64,000 bases of DNA from Bacillota bacterium. Its GTDB lineage: Bacteria; Bacillota; UBA4882; UBA8346. The DNA is taken from NCBI GenBank assembly GCA_012735315.1, contig JAAYHS010000116.1:1-64000 (forward strand), written 5' to 3'. The notes beneath the pieces are model-generated. The model was given only the letters and a program-made list of their open reading frames with translations, did not search any database and had not been told where the DNA came from. Made by a program: the position numbers and the translations under genes. Below, one piece after another: positions 48,848 to 58,252 of this stretch (the first letter of the stretch is position 1; the number at the start of each line of letters is the position of its first letter).

Positions 48848-50155
48848 TTGGAGTTAGCGCTCAAATTATCCGAGTTGCTGTTTAGTTACGCCAAACAAGA
48901 CTCCGATCTAAAAGACTGGCGTTTTGTGATCCACCAATCCCGCGGTTTGGAAGTCGGCTTAAAAGACAATCAAATCGGAGGGCCATATTCGGCGCCCGCC
49001 TACAAAAGAAGCATCTCGGGGGAGCTATATCTAATCTGGAAGAATCATCGTTTTACATCATCCAAACTCGATTTAAAAACGATTGAAACCTTTTGGGAGC
49101 ATATCGGCGCCTGGAAAGCGACTTCTTATTATGATCCCGACGGGGCCGGACTATATAATCCCGAGAAAATTCCCGAAGTATTAGTCGAGGACGCCAAGGT
49201 AAAATTGATAATCGGCGCGGAAATCGGAGAGCCGTTCGAACTGCTGGATCAAGGTCGAAAGCGGTTGCTGGATTTCGGAATGCGAAAAGTCGACGGCAAG
49301 GTCGTCTGTTATGAAGATTTGAGAACCGTGGTCAATTCTCAAGGTTTGTTGGAGTGTTACACCCAAACTCCGGTTGAGTTTTATTTTCAGGTAAACGATA
49401 GCTACGGCCGTTCTTATCATGAGAAAAAATGGCCTGATCAGAGCGAGTTTAACCGAATTATCGAGGACATCGGTCGTATCGGACAACTTCTGGAGAATCC
49501 GGCGCCCAAGCTAAAGTCCGGCCCGATTAAACTCTTGTTTTACCCCGATGTTTTTGAGGCGTTTTTACGACATTTTTTAATCAATAATTTGTACGGCAAC
49601 CTGGTGGTAAACCGTCAAAGCCGCTTTACCGAGGCGGATTTCTTAAACCGGGCGTTGGTTTTACGGGAAGATTTACAATTGCGAATCAACACTTTATTGC
49701 CGTTGCGTTCTTTTTCATATCGGTGTTCCAACGAAGGCGTGCCCGGAGGAGAAGTCGACTTAATCAACGCCGGCCGGTTACAGACCCCGATTTTAAACGT
49801 AAAATACGGCCGCAAAATCGGAATGCCTCCCACTCCGCTTCCGGCGGGAGGAAGGGGGTTCTTTTTACGGAGCAACATGGCGATGCCTGCTTGGGATGAC
49901 CTTATTCGGACGATTGATCGCGGTTTGCTCGTTTTGTCGGTATTAGGGCTTCATACTCAGGATTCCAGTTCGGGCAGTTTTTCGCTCACCGCGGATCAGA
50001 GTCTTTTGGTTGAAAACGGTCGCATCATCGGCAAAACGAAAGCCGTAATCAACGGCGATTTTTTGAATTCCTTAACCCAAGACGAGAGTCAACTGGGTTT
50101 AATCGAATGCGAAGATAATCCCGGATATTTAATGGCGGCCACCGCCAGCGTCTAG
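48848..50155 (+). CDS. TldE/PmbA partner protein
   Basis: The non-catalytic partner of TldD: same fold without the HExxxH site, about 435 residues. The late SGSFSLTADQSLLVENGRIIG and preceding GGxG-like region fit the family. Start: TTG at 48848 after GGGGGTAAG, two bases past the tldD stop; a TTG at 48833 would overlap tldD. Confidence 0.85.
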   Translation: MELALKLSELLFSYAKQDSDLKDWRFVIHQSRGLEVGLKDNQIGGPYSAPAYKRSISGELYLIWKNHRFTSSKLDLKTIETFWEHIGAWKATSYYDPDGAGLYNPEKIPEVLVEDAKVKLIIGAEIGEPFELLDQGRKRLLDFGMRKVDGKVVCYEDLRTVVNSQGLLECYTQTPVEFYFQVNDSYGRSYHEKKWPDQSEFNRIIEDIGRIGQLLENPAPKLKSGPIKLLFYPDVFEAFLRHFLINNLYGNLVVNRQSRFTEADFLNRALVLREDLQLRINTLLPLRSFSYRCSNEGVPGGEVDLINAGRLQTPILNVKYGRKIGMPPTPLPAGGRGFFLRSNMAMPAWDDLIRTIDRGLLVLSVLGLHTQDSSSGSFSLTADQSLLVENGRIIGKTKAVINGDFLNSLTQDESQLGLIECEDNPGYLMAATASV

Positions 50156-50559
50156 GTTTTAGAGCAGTGTGAAGCGAATGGAAGTTGCCGGAAGAGTATC
50201 GGTTGGGCAATTGATTCCTTTAATACCGGTTAGCCTTTGTGTCTTCAGGCAGCCGGTTTTTTACAAAATTGTTATTTGTTAGATACTCATTCGTCAGATA
50301 ATCTTATTCGGCAGGCAATGTTCGCCTGAAAATGTTTTTTCAGGGAACGCGCTATTTACTTTGAAAGTCCTTAGTCCGGCGGTAACCCGAATTTATTAGT
50401 TCGACGGTCAACGACGACAGGATCTTGACAACAATATCCTTTCTCATATATTCTGTTAGGGTAGGAATCTCTCGTAGTTGTAGTTACCTTCAACCATGAT
50501 GATATCCTGCCGATATATTTTTATTCTGTTAGGGTAAGCAAAAAAGTGGTGAACAATTA
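50156..50559 (+). other. Intergenic region with terminator and duplicated motif
   Basis: At about 50235-50270 ACCGG..GCCT pairs with AGGC..CCGGT before TTTTTT, a terminator for tldE. A promoter-like TTGACA (50424-50429) and TATTCT (50449-50454) follow. The 15-mer TATTCTGTTAGGGTA occurs at 50449-50463 and again at 50522-50536. No gene seen. Confidence 0.5.
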
Positions 50560-50757
50560 ATGTGGATGGTAGTTTATATCGCCCCTAACCGCAAAGTGGC
50601 CAATATTCTAAAAGAGCTATTGGAAACCGAGGGGATCTTGGTTAAATTAAAAGAATCGAAATATTCCAGTAAAGAAGAGAAAAATATTGAAGTGATGGTT
50701 TCGGAGATGGAAATCGAGGAAGCCAACGAAGTGATTAATAATGCCTTACGGAGATAA
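50560..50757 (+). CDS. Small DUF2007-like signalling protein
   Basis: A 65-residue protein with VVYIAPNRKVANILKELLETEGILVKLK, resembling the putative signal-transducing DUF2007 fold: a ferredoxin-like domain with a glycine-containing helix-strand pair. It lies about 135 bp before accD. The ribosome site is modest. Confidence 0.6.
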   Translation: MWMVVYIAPNRKVANILKELLETEGILVKLKESKYSSKEEKNIEVMVSEMEIEEANEVINNALRR

Positions 50758-50893
50758 GCAAGCAGGAATCCGATTTTTTTTCGCGAATATTGCTTTTTTT
50801 AATTGATAATTATTTCGATCATGATGCAACTTTCTGATCAATACGCCTCAATGTTTTTCAATGTCGAGATGGGGCTGGACGGGAGTGGAGTTT

Positions 50894-51781
50894 TTGTTAA
50901 AGGATTTATTTAAGACAAAACCCAAATATATTACGGTTAAACCGGAACGGGAGTTGCAAGCGGGCGTCGATTCGGCGGTTGAAAAGAAAGAAATTCCCGA
51001 CGGTTTATGGGTGAAGTGTACTCGTTGCGCTCAAATAACATATCATAAAGACCTCGATAAGAATTTCAAAGTCTGTCCGAAATGTAGTTTTCATTTTCGG
51101 ATTAGCGCCAAGGAGAGGTTGAAATTATTAGTCGACGACGGCGGTTTTGAAGAAACCGAAACCGACTTAAAAACAGTGAACTTTTTAAATTTCCCCGAAT
51201 ATGACAGTAAATTGAAAAAATCTCAAAAAGCCACCAATTTAACGGAAGCCGCCATTACCGGAAAAGCGATCATGAACGGTATCCCCGTAGTCTTGGCTAT
51301 TATTGATTTTAATTTTGTCGGCGGTTCAATGGGTTCGGTGGTGGGGGAGAAGATTACCCGCGCCATCGAGTTGGCAATCGCCGCCAAGCTGCCTTTTATA
51401 GCCGTATCCGGCGGCGGCGGCGGCGCCAGAATGCATGAGGGGATTATTTCTTTGATGCAAATGGCCAAAACCAGCCAGGCATTGAATAAGCTCTCGGAAG
51501 CCGGATGTTTATATATTTCGGTGCTTACCGATCCGACCATGGGCGGAATTTTTGCCAGTTTTGCATCCCTGGGCGATATAGTCATCGCCGAACCCGACGC
51601 TTTAATCGGTTTTGCCGGTCCGCGCGTCATTCAGCAAACGATTCGCCAGACATTACCGCCGGGTTTTCAAACCTCCCAATTTTTACTGGAACATGGAATC
51701 ATCGATTTAATTGTTGATCGTAAAGATTTGAAGACTACCCTCACTCAGCTCGTCAAATTTCATACTACGGAGGTAAAGTAA
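50894..51781 (+). CDS. accD: Acetyl-CoA carboxylase carboxyltransferase beta subunit
   Basis: Transfers the carboxyl group to acetyl-CoA with AccA for fatty-acid synthesis. The Zn ribbon CTRCAQITYHKDLDKNFKVCPKC (four Cys) is followed by the crotonase-like domain with SGGGGGARMHEG. TTG 50894 is preferred: GGGAGTGGAG precedes it and the protein then begins LLKDLFK, as in relatives; the track start at 50861 adds 11 residues. The stop overlaps accA. Confidence 0.93.
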   Translation: MLKDLFKTKPKYITVKPERELQAGVDSAVEKKEIPDGLWVKCTRCAQITYHKDLDKNFKVCPKCSFHFRISAKERLKLLVDDGGFEETETDLKTVNFLNFPEYDSKLKKSQKATNLTEAAITGKAIMNGIPVVLAIIDFNFVGGSMGSVVGEKITRAIELAIAAKLPFIAVSGGGGGARMHEGIISLMQMAKTSQALNKLSEAGCLYISVLTDPTMGGIFASFASLGDIVIAEPDALIGFAGPRVIQQTIRQTLPPGFQTSQFLLEHGIIDLIVDRKDLKTTLTQLVKFHTTEVK

Positions 51782-52746
51782 TGGGTAGCAATTTGGGGCC
51801 GATTTTTGAATTTGAAAAGCCTATTATTGAATTGGAAAAACAGATCGAAGAAATCCGCCATTTTTCCCAGGAAAAAAAGATTGATCTGACCGAACAAATC
51901 ACGACGATGGAACGGAAGGCGGCGGAGCTGCGGGCGGAAATATACAACAATCTTACTTCCTGGCAGCGAATCCAAATCGTGCGACACCCGAAACGCCCAA
52001 CTTTTTTGGATTATGTAGGGATGATTTTTACCGATTTTATCGAATTACACGGCGACCGCCTTTACCGGGACGATCCGGCGATGGTCGGCGGAATCGCTTA
52101 TTTGGAAAATATTCCGGTTACGGTTATCGGGCAGCAAAAAGGAAGAGACACTAAAGAAAATATTTATCGTAATTTCGGAATGCCCCATCCCGAGGGTTAC
52201 CGGAAGGCCTTGCGACTGATGAAACAGGCTGAAAAATTTAACCGGCCGGTAATTTGTTTAGTGGATGTAGTAGGCGCATATCCCGGCATTGAAGCCGAAG
52301 AAAGGGGCCAAGGCGAAGCCGTTGCCCGTAGTATTCGGGATATGGCTAATTTAACCGTGCCCGTAATAGCGGTGATTACCGGCGAAGGAGGCAGCGGCGG
52401 CGCATTGGCGGTAGGTGTCGGCAACCGGGTATTGATTATGGAAAATGCCTATTATTCCGTAATTTCACCGGAAGGGTGCGCTTCGATTTTGTGGAAAGAC
52501 GCTTCCAAAGCCGCAGAAGCCGCCGAAGCGCTTCAGATTACCGCCGATCATTTATTAAAAATGGGCGTAGTGGATGAGATTATCCCGGAACCGTTGGGAG
52601 GCGCTCATAAAAATCCCCAGGCCGCCGCTGAAAACTTGAAAAACGCTTTAATTAATAATCTTCAGCCTCTCTTGAAGCTATCGGGCGAGGCTTTGTTGGA
52701 AGAACGTTATCGGCGGTTCCGCGGGTACGGTTATTATTTGGAATAA
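51781..52746 (+). CDS. accA: Acetyl-CoA carboxylase carboxyltransferase alpha subunit
   Basis: 321 residues: coiled N-terminus, then RHPKRPTFLDYVGMIF, ELHGDRLYRDDPAMVGGIA and GEGGSGGALAVGVGNRVLIMENAYYSVISPEGCASILWKD, diagnostic of AccA. ATG 51781 shares its first base with the accD stop, so the pair is translationally coupled. accB and accC are not in the window. Confidence 0.97.
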   Translation: MGSNLGPIFEFEKPIIELEKQIEEIRHFSQEKKIDLTEQITTMERKAAELRAEIYNNLTSWQRIQIVRHPKRPTFLDYVGMIFTDFIELHGDRLYRDDPAMVGGIAYLENIPVTVIGQQKGRDTKENIYRNFGMPHPEGYRKALRLMKQAEKFNRPVICLVDVVGAYPGIEAEERGQGEAVARSIRDMANLTVPVIAVITGEGGSGGALAVGVGNRVLIMENAYYSVISPEGCASILWKDASKAAEAAEALQITADHLLKMGVVDEIIPEPLGGAHKNPQAAAENLKNALINNLQPLLKLSGEALLEERYRRFRGYGYYLE

Positions 52747-52778
52747 TAATCAGATAAGCTATACCGGGAGGAGTATTT

Positions 52779-53765
52779 ATGAAAATCGGTATTTTGACCA
52801 GCGGCGGAGACGCTCCTGGAATGAATGCCGCGATTAGGGCGGTTGTTCGTAAAGCCCTTTATCATGATTGCCAAGTATATGGAATTAAAAAAGGTTTTGA
52901 AGGAATCATCAGCGGCGAGATTATTCCGATGAATTCCCGATCGGTCGGTGATATTTTACAGCGAGGCGGCACTATTCTCCAATCCGCCCGTTCCGATGAA
53001 TTCATGACGTCCGAAGGACGGCGGAAGGCCAAGCAGGCGCTGTCGGATTTGGGTATCAACGGGCTGGTCGTGATTGGCGGCGGCGGTTCTTTGCAAGGAG
53101 CGCAAGTCATCGCTAATATGGGATTTCAAACAGTCGGCATCCCGGCCACGATTGATAACGATATCGGCTGCACCGATTATTCAATCGGGTTTGATACCGC
53201 GGTGAATACCGTGCTCGAAGCGATGAACAAGATCCGGGATACCGCCTTTTCTCATAATCGGGTTTATGTAGTGGAAGTTATGGGCAAGAATTCCGGTTTT
53301 ATCGCAGTAGCCGCCGGTTTGACCGGCGGAGCCGAGGCGATCCTGATCCCTGAAATTTCCTTTGATTTGGACGAGATCTGTCGTCAACTTCATAAACACG
53401 CTCAACTGGGTAAAGCTCATAGTATTATTTTAGTCGCCGAGGGTTTGTATGGCGATCCTAAGGAGATTGAAGAATCAAGCGGTTTTAAAGTTGGCAATTA
53501 TATTCGCAATCAAACCGGTTGTGATACCCGGATTACCGTGTTGGGACATATCCAACGGGGCGGGACGCCGACCTTTTTCGATCGCAAATTAGGCGCCTTA
53601 ATGGGGGCCGAGGCCGTCGAACTTTTGATAAACGGCGCTACCGAAAAAATGGTCGGCTTTGTCGGCAACCGGATCCAGGTTTGCGATATTAAGACGGCGA
53701 TCAAAACCAAAAAAACCATCGATTACGGCGAACTTGAACTGTCTCACATCATGGCCGGGCTTTAA
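52779..53765 (+). CDS. pfkA: 6-phosphofructokinase
   Basis: ATP-type phosphofructokinase, 328 residues: TSGGDAPGMNAAIRAVVR (ATP site), IPATIDNDI with the catalytic base Asp, MGKNSGFIAVAAGL and GHIQRGGTPTFFDR. The nucleotide loop reads IGGGGSLQGA (G102) where most ATP enzymes have GGDGS, so the Mg-binding Asp is Gly here. It lies 32 bp after accA and before pyk, likely one unit. Confidence 0.93.
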   Translation: MKIGILTSGGDAPGMNAAIRAVVRKALYHDCQVYGIKKGFEGIISGEIIPMNSRSVGDILQRGGTILQSARSDEFMTSEGRRKAKQALSDLGINGLVVIGGGGSLQGAQVIANMGFQTVGIPATIDNDIGCTDYSIGFDTAVNTVLEAMNKIRDTAFSHNRVYVVEVMGKNSGFIAVAAGLTGGAEAILIPEISFDLDEICRQLHKHAQLGKAHSIILVAEGLYGDPKEIEESSGFKVGNYIRNQTGCDTRITVLGHIQRGGTPTFFDRKLGALMGAEAVELLINGATEKMVGFVGNRIQVCDIKTAIKTKKTIDYGELELSHIMAGL

Positions 53766-53934
53766 AAAGCTTGATACCGGGTTGAAATTGGAAATTATTC
53801 GGTTCATCGCTTTACTTTTGATAAGTTCTTTAGTTGCGGCCCGCTGCGCAATCTTTATCCCGCCTAGGAGTTACTAGTATTTACGGACGCAAACAACCTC
53901 AAGTAATATTTGCGGTTGCTACTAGGAGGCTGTC

Positions 53935-55356
53935 TTGAAAAAAACCAAGATAATCTGTACCCTTGGTCCGGCGAGTTCCAACCCGGCGGTTCTGGAAAAG
54001 ATGATTGACGCCGGGATGGATATCGCGAGGCTTAATTTTTCGCACGGAGTCCACGAGGAGCACGCATACCGTATTAAACTTATCCGCCAGGTCGCTGCCA
54101 AACTTGGAAAATCCGTCGGTATTCTTGCCGATCTGCAAGGGCCGAAAATTCGAATCGGCAAGTTGCCGGTGGAGCCGCTGTATCTCAATGACGGAGAACT
54201 GATCTTTCTAACGATCGATCAGGCGCGCGAAAGGACTCCCGGTTATATTTTTGTTGATTATCCTTCATTGCTTAATGATGTGGTTCCGGGCGGCAAAATA
54301 TTCTTGGCGGATGGAATGATCCAACTTAAAATCTTGGAGATCGGGGAGACCGATTTGCAATGCGAAGTGGTCCGTGGCGGAGAGCTTACCTCTAAAAAAG
54401 GGGTAACCTTGCCCGGAGTGTCGGTGAATCTTCCGGCTTTAATGGAAAAAGACCGTTCCGACCTGGAATTCTTAATCAAGGAACAAGTGGATTTCATCGC
54501 GATTTCCTTTGCCAGAAAAGCGGAACATATTTTGGAAATCAGGGAACTGGTCGAAAGTTTGGGAGGAGACCAGATTTTAATCGCCAAAATCGAAAATGAA
54601 GAAGGACTTAATAATAGCGAAGCGATTTTAGAAGCCGCCGACGGGATCATGGTAGCCCGGGGAGACTTGGGGGTTGAAGTCCCGCCTGAAGAAGTGCCGT
54701 TAATTCAGAAGTATTTAATCGAGCTTTGTAATAATGCCGGAAAACCCGTCATTACAGCCACGGAAATGTTGGAATCAATGGTGCGGAACCCCAGGCCTAC
54801 CAGGGCCGAAATCACCGACGTAGCCCATGCGATAATGGACGGCGCCGATGCGATAATGCTTTCCGCCGAGACTGCCGTGGGCAAATTTCCGGTAGCGGCG
54901 GTGCAAATAATGTCAAGGGTTGCGGAATGCACCGAAGCTGCGTTGAATTATGAAGGAATTTTAGCGAAAAAGCGGATCGGAGCCTCTCCTACCGTGGCCG
55001 ACGCCATCAGCCGCGCCACTTGTCAGACCGCGCAGGATCTGAAAGCCGCCGCGATTATTACCTCTACCCAATCGGGCAGCACCGCGCGAATGGTCTCCAA
55101 GTATCGGCCTCAGGCCACGATCGTAGCCGTTACTCCCTCGCCGAGAGTCGCCAATCAGTTGACTATTTCCTGGGGAGTCAATCCGGTGCTCGCTCCGGCG
55201 GCCGGCAATATTGACGAGATGTTCGATGTGAGTATTAAAGGGGCTAAAGAGGCGGGGTATATTAACGCCAACGACTTAGTAGTGATTACCGCCGGAGTCC
55301 GTACCGGAGTTCCGGGATCGACCAATTTATTGCAAGTTTTAACCGCGCCGGAATAA
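53935..55356 (+). CDS. pyk: Pyruvate kinase
   Basis: 473 residues: TKIICTLGPASSNPAVLEKMIDAGMDIARLNFSHG, DLQGPKIRIG, KIENEEGL and the signature MVARGDLGVEVP. The C-terminal PEP-utilising extension found in some Bacillus enzymes is absent, so it is the short form. TTG start at 53935 follows GGAGG. Confidence 0.96.
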   Translation: MKKTKIICTLGPASSNPAVLEKMIDAGMDIARLNFSHGVHEEHAYRIKLIRQVAAKLGKSVGILADLQGPKIRIGKLPVEPLYLNDGELIFLTIDQARERTPGYIFVDYPSLLNDVVPGGKIFLADGMIQLKILEIGETDLQCEVVRGGELTSKKGVTLPGVSVNLPALMEKDRSDLEFLIKEQVDFIAISFARKAEHILEIRELVESLGGDQILIAKIENEEGLNNSEAILEAADGIMVARGDLGVEVPPEEVPLIQKYLIELCNNAGKPVITATEMLESMVRNPRPTRAEITDVAHAIMDGADAIMLSAETAVGKFPVAAVQIMSRVAECTEAALNYEGILAKKRIGASPTVADAISRATCQTAQDLKAAAIITSTQSGSTARMVSKYRPQATIVAVTPSPRVANQLTISWGVNPVLAPAAGNIDEMFDVSIKGAKEAGYINANDLVVITAGVRTGVPGSTNLLQVLTAPE

Positions 55357-55381
55357 ACCGATAATAAAGCGAAAATAATGT

Positions 55382-55411
55382 TTGACAATAGTTGGCTTCC
55401 TGTCTTATAAT
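55382..55411 (+). promoter_or_regulatory. metK promoter
   Basis: TTGACA (55382-55387), 18-bp spacer, TATAAT (55406-55411), ahead of the SAM riboswitch. Confidence 0.8.
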
Positions 55412-55485
55412 TTAAAACGTGCGATTAACCGTTATCATATTTAAATAGATTGCCAAGCGGTAAAAAACTAAATAATTGATTTCAT

Positions 55486-55595
55486 ACTCATCAAGAGAGG
55501 TGGAGGGAAAGGGCCCGATGAAACCCGGCAACCCGAGAATTTGGTTAATAATTCGTTGGGTGCCAATTCCCCCAGAGGGTTCTGGAAGATGAGAC
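55486..55595 (+). ncRNA. SAM-I (S-box) riboswitch
   Basis: Conserved parts in order: CTCATCAAGAGAGGTGGAGGGA (P1 and junction), GGCCCGATGAAACCCGGCAACC, a variable P3, GGTGCCAATTCC and the closing GGAAGATGAGA. This is the classical SAM-binding aptamer; bound SAM should favour the terminator at 55610 and reduce metK. Confidence 0.95.
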
Positions 55596-55609
55596 ACTTT
55601 TAGGTTTTC

Positions 55610-55640
55610 ACCCTTCCACTCCGGAAGGGTTTATTATTAT
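55610..55640 (+). terminator. Riboswitch-controlled terminator of metK
   Basis: ACCCTTCC (55610-55617) / GGAAGGGT (55623-55630) with a 5-nt loop, then TTATTATT, directly after the SAM aptamer. Confidence 0.85.
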
Positions 55641-55669
55641 AATCATAACATTAAGGAGATGGTTTTGAA

Positions 55670-56851
55670 GTGACCAGTCGCGCATTGTTCAGCTCGGAAT
55701 CAGTAACTGAAGGACATCCGGATAAAATTTGCGATCAGATTTCCGATGCCATTTTGGACTCTATTTTGACCGAAGACCCTAAAGCTCGGGTGGCATGCGA
55801 AACCGCGGCCACGACCGGTCTGGTTCTGGTTATGGGCGAGATTACCACCGATTGTTATGTTGATATTCCCAAAGTGGTCCGGGAAACGATTCGCGAAATT
55901 GGTTATACCAGGGCTAAATATGGATTCGATTGCGACACCTGCGCCGTAATCACCTCAATCGACGAACAATCGCCAGATATTGCCCTCGGAGTTAACCAGG
56001 CTCTTGAAGCCAAAACCGGCGCTATGAGCGAAGCGGAAATTGAAGCGATCGGCGCGGGCGACCAGGGTATGGTTTTCGGTTTTGCCTGCGATGAGACTCC
56101 CGAATATATGCCGATGCCGATTAGTTTGGCCCATAAATTAACCAGGCGCCTTGCCGAGGTTCGTAAAAAGGATATTTTGCCTTATTTGCGGCCGGACGGC
56201 AAGAGCCAGGTGACTGTTGAATATGAGGACGGAATACCGAAGCGGATCGATACGGTCGTTATCTCCTCCCAACATGACACCGTGGTTGAACACGACCAAA
56301 TCGAACGGGACATTATTGAAAAAGTAATTAAAGAAGTAATTCCCAGCCAATTTTTGGATTCAAAAACCAAGTATTTGGTCAATCCGACCGGCCGGTTTGT
56401 GATTGGCGGCCCGCAGGGCGATTCCGGCTTGACCGGCCGTAAAATAATCGTCGATACTTATGGAGGCATGGCCAGACACGGCGGCGGGGCTTTTTCCGGA
56501 AAAGATCCGACCAAAGTCGATCGTTCGGCGGCTTATGCCGCCCGTTACGCGGCCAAAAACGTAGTCGCCGCCGGGTTGGCTAAACGTTGCGAAATTCAAA
56601 TCGCTTATGCGATCGGTGTAGCCCGGCCGGTTTCGATTCTGGTCGATACTTTTGGGACCGGGATCATCCCCGATACCGAAATTGCCGGCCTGATCGAAAA
56701 AGTTTTTGATTTTCGTCCGGCCGCCATTATCCGGGACTTGAACTTACGAAGACCGATTTATAAACAAGTGGCCGCCTATGGTCATTTTGGCCGGGATGAC
56801 CTTGATTTGCCTTGGGAAAAATTGGACAAGGTTGATTTACTGAAGAAATAA
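55670..56851 (+). CDS. metK: S-adenosylmethionine synthetase
   Basis: Makes SAM from methionine and ATP. 393 residues with [31 protein letters not shown] and [23 protein letters not shown] signatures. GTG start at 55670 follows AAGGAGATGG. Controlled by the SAM riboswitch. Confidence 0.97.
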   Translation: MTSRALFSSESVTEGHPDKICDQISDAILDSILTEDPKARVACETAATTGLVLVMGEITTDCYVDIPKVVRETIREIGYTRAKYGFDCDTCAVITSIDEQSPDIALGVNQALEAKTGAMSEAEIEAIGAGDQGMVFGFACDETPEYMPMPISLAHKLTRRLAEVRKKDILPYLRPDGKSQVTVEYEDGIPKRIDTVVISSQHDTVVEHDQIERDIIEKVIKEVIPSQFLDSKTKYLVNPTGRFVIGGPQGDSGLTGRKIIVDTYGGMARHGGGAFSGKDPTKVDRSAAYAARYAAKNVVAAGLAKRCEIQIAYAIGVARPVSILVDTFGTGIIPDTEIAGLIEKVFDFRPAAIIRDLNLRRPIYKQVAAYGHFGRDDLDLPWEKLDKVDLLKK

Positions 56852-56876
56852 ACGAGAGATTTTCTAGGGCTGAAAA

Positions 56877-56905
56877 AAAGAACCGTATTTCCGGTTCTTT
56901 TTACT
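56877..56905 (+). terminator. Terminator of metK
   Basis: 9-bp stem AAAGAACCG / CGGTTCTTT with a 6-nt loop and TTAC tail. Confidence 0.85.
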
Positions 56906-57218
56906 TTACCCGCGATTCGGGAATTATTTTTAACTAAAGTTCATTTTGGACAATGCCGAATCAGTTAATAGAATTATGTTTCATTAAACTGATCGTATCC
57001 CCATTGCTCGATCCGGATTTTAAGAATTGATTTGCCTCAAGGTTGTTCTTAGATCTTTTCCGGTGAAGAAGGAAACGATAATTTTTCCCGTTCACGCGCG
57101 ACCAAGCGACGCTGGCGCTCGAAATCGCCTTTTCATCCAAGGCTTTTATCGGGATGTTTTTCGATTAGAAGCGCGGACGATGGTTTTAAAATTTGAACCG
57201 GTATGATATATGATATAA
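56906..57218 (+). other. Intergenic region without a gene
   Basis: About 310 bp of mixed sequence with short open frames that lack ribosome sites and family signs. I see nothing further in it. Confidence 0.5.
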
Positions 57219-57230
57219 GTGGGTGTAGTG

Positions 57231-57887
57231 ATGCCGATTAGCATCCTGATCGTCGACGGCCAACCGGCGGTCGGACAAAATTTAAAACGTAAAATTGGGA
57301 CCATTGAAGAATTTACCGTAATTGGCGAAGTCAAATCCTTCGGTGAAGCTGTGGTTGAAGTATTGTCGTCCAAACCCGACGTTGTTTTGATTGATTTGGA
57401 CCTGCCTGAGAAAAACGGGGTGGAGTTAACCAAGGAATTGACGGAAAAAGCGCCGGAGGTGAATGTGTTGCTTTTGGCCGGCGACAATGATCAACAGAAC
57501 ATCTCGAAAATTATTAAAGCCGGCGCGTTGGGGTATATATTGAGGGATTCCGACCCCCAAACTCTCCGGGCGGCTATCACGGCGGTAGCCAATGGCGAAG
57601 CTTACATTCAATCTTGTTTGTTAACCAAATTAATCAATGAATTTCGAGAAATCCTATCCGATGAGAAAACGGTAAAAGCGCCGGAAGATTTACGACTGAC
57701 TCAGCGGGAAATGGAGATCGTTTCGTATATCGCTTGCGGTCAAAGCAATAAAGACATTGCGCGGAAGTTGTTCATCAGTGAAAAAACCGTTAAAAACCAT
57801 GTCAGCAGTATCCTCAAGAAAATGGAACTGGGAGACCGTACTCAGGTTGCGGTTTATGCCTATAAAAAGGGCTTGGTTACGCGGTGA
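57231..57887 (+). CDS. NarL/LuxR-type response regulator, atypical receiver
   Basis: About 218 residues: a receiver domain (about 1-115) and a LuxR helix-turn-helix (LTQREMEIVSYIACGQSNKDIARKLFISEKTVKNHVSSILKKM). The phospho-accepting Asp is present in VLIDLDLPEKNG, but the usual acidic pair is DG (VDGQPAV), the switch Thr/Ser is Ala (LLLAGDN), and the late Lys is Arg (GYILRDS). It may be regulated without phosphorylation. No histidine kinase is near. ATG 57231 or GTG 57219 may start it. The Flp pilin gene follows. Confidence 0.85.
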   Translation: MPISILIVDGQPAVGQNLKRKIGTIEEFTVIGEVKSFGEAVVEVLSSKPDVVLIDLDLPEKNGVELTKELTEKAPEVNVLLLAGDNDQQNISKIIKAGALGYILRDSDPQTLRAAITAVANGEAYIQSCLLTKLINEFREILSDEKTVKAPEDLRLTQREMEIVSYIACGQSNKDIARKLFISEKTVKNHVSSILKKMELGDRTQVAVYAYKKGLVTR

Positions 57888-57924
57888 GCGTTAATTTAAA
57901 TTAAGGAGTAAAGGCTAAGCGCTA

Positions 57925-58104
57925 ATGAAGTTAGTGAAGTTAATTTCGCGACTTATCAATGAGGAAAAAGGCGGGAGCGCAATCGAATATGGCTTAATAA
58001 TCGCCTTAATCGCAACGGTAGTGATTGGGATTTTATTAGCCTTAGGGGGAAATGATCGGTTTTTCGGCACTATTACGGATTCCGTGAATAATTCGGGGAT
58101 ATGA
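57925..58104 (+). CDS. Flp-type pilin, lone gene
   Basis: 59 residues: a short basic leader, then E-K-G-G followed by SAIEYGLIIALIATVVIGILLAL, the class III prepilin pattern in which a peptidase cuts after Gly and the hydrophobic helix packs the pilus. It belongs to Flp/Fap pilins of Tad systems, but no tadA, rcpC, peptidase or other tad gene is in the window. It follows the response regulator by 37 bp, and AAAGG precedes it. Confidence 0.85.
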   Translation: MKLVKLISRLINEEKGGSAIEYGLIIALIATVVIGILLALGGNDRFFGTITDSVNNSGI

Positions 58105-58252
58105 TTAAAACGTTTAGATTCCATCATTTTTTAAACTTTGTCTATTCCGGCAAAGTTTTATCTTTTACTTACGTTGAGGTGGTTTTTAGGCCTGATCCGG
58201 AATAAGATTATTCATTGCAAGCTATTATTAACATCGACAATGGAGGAGCGAT

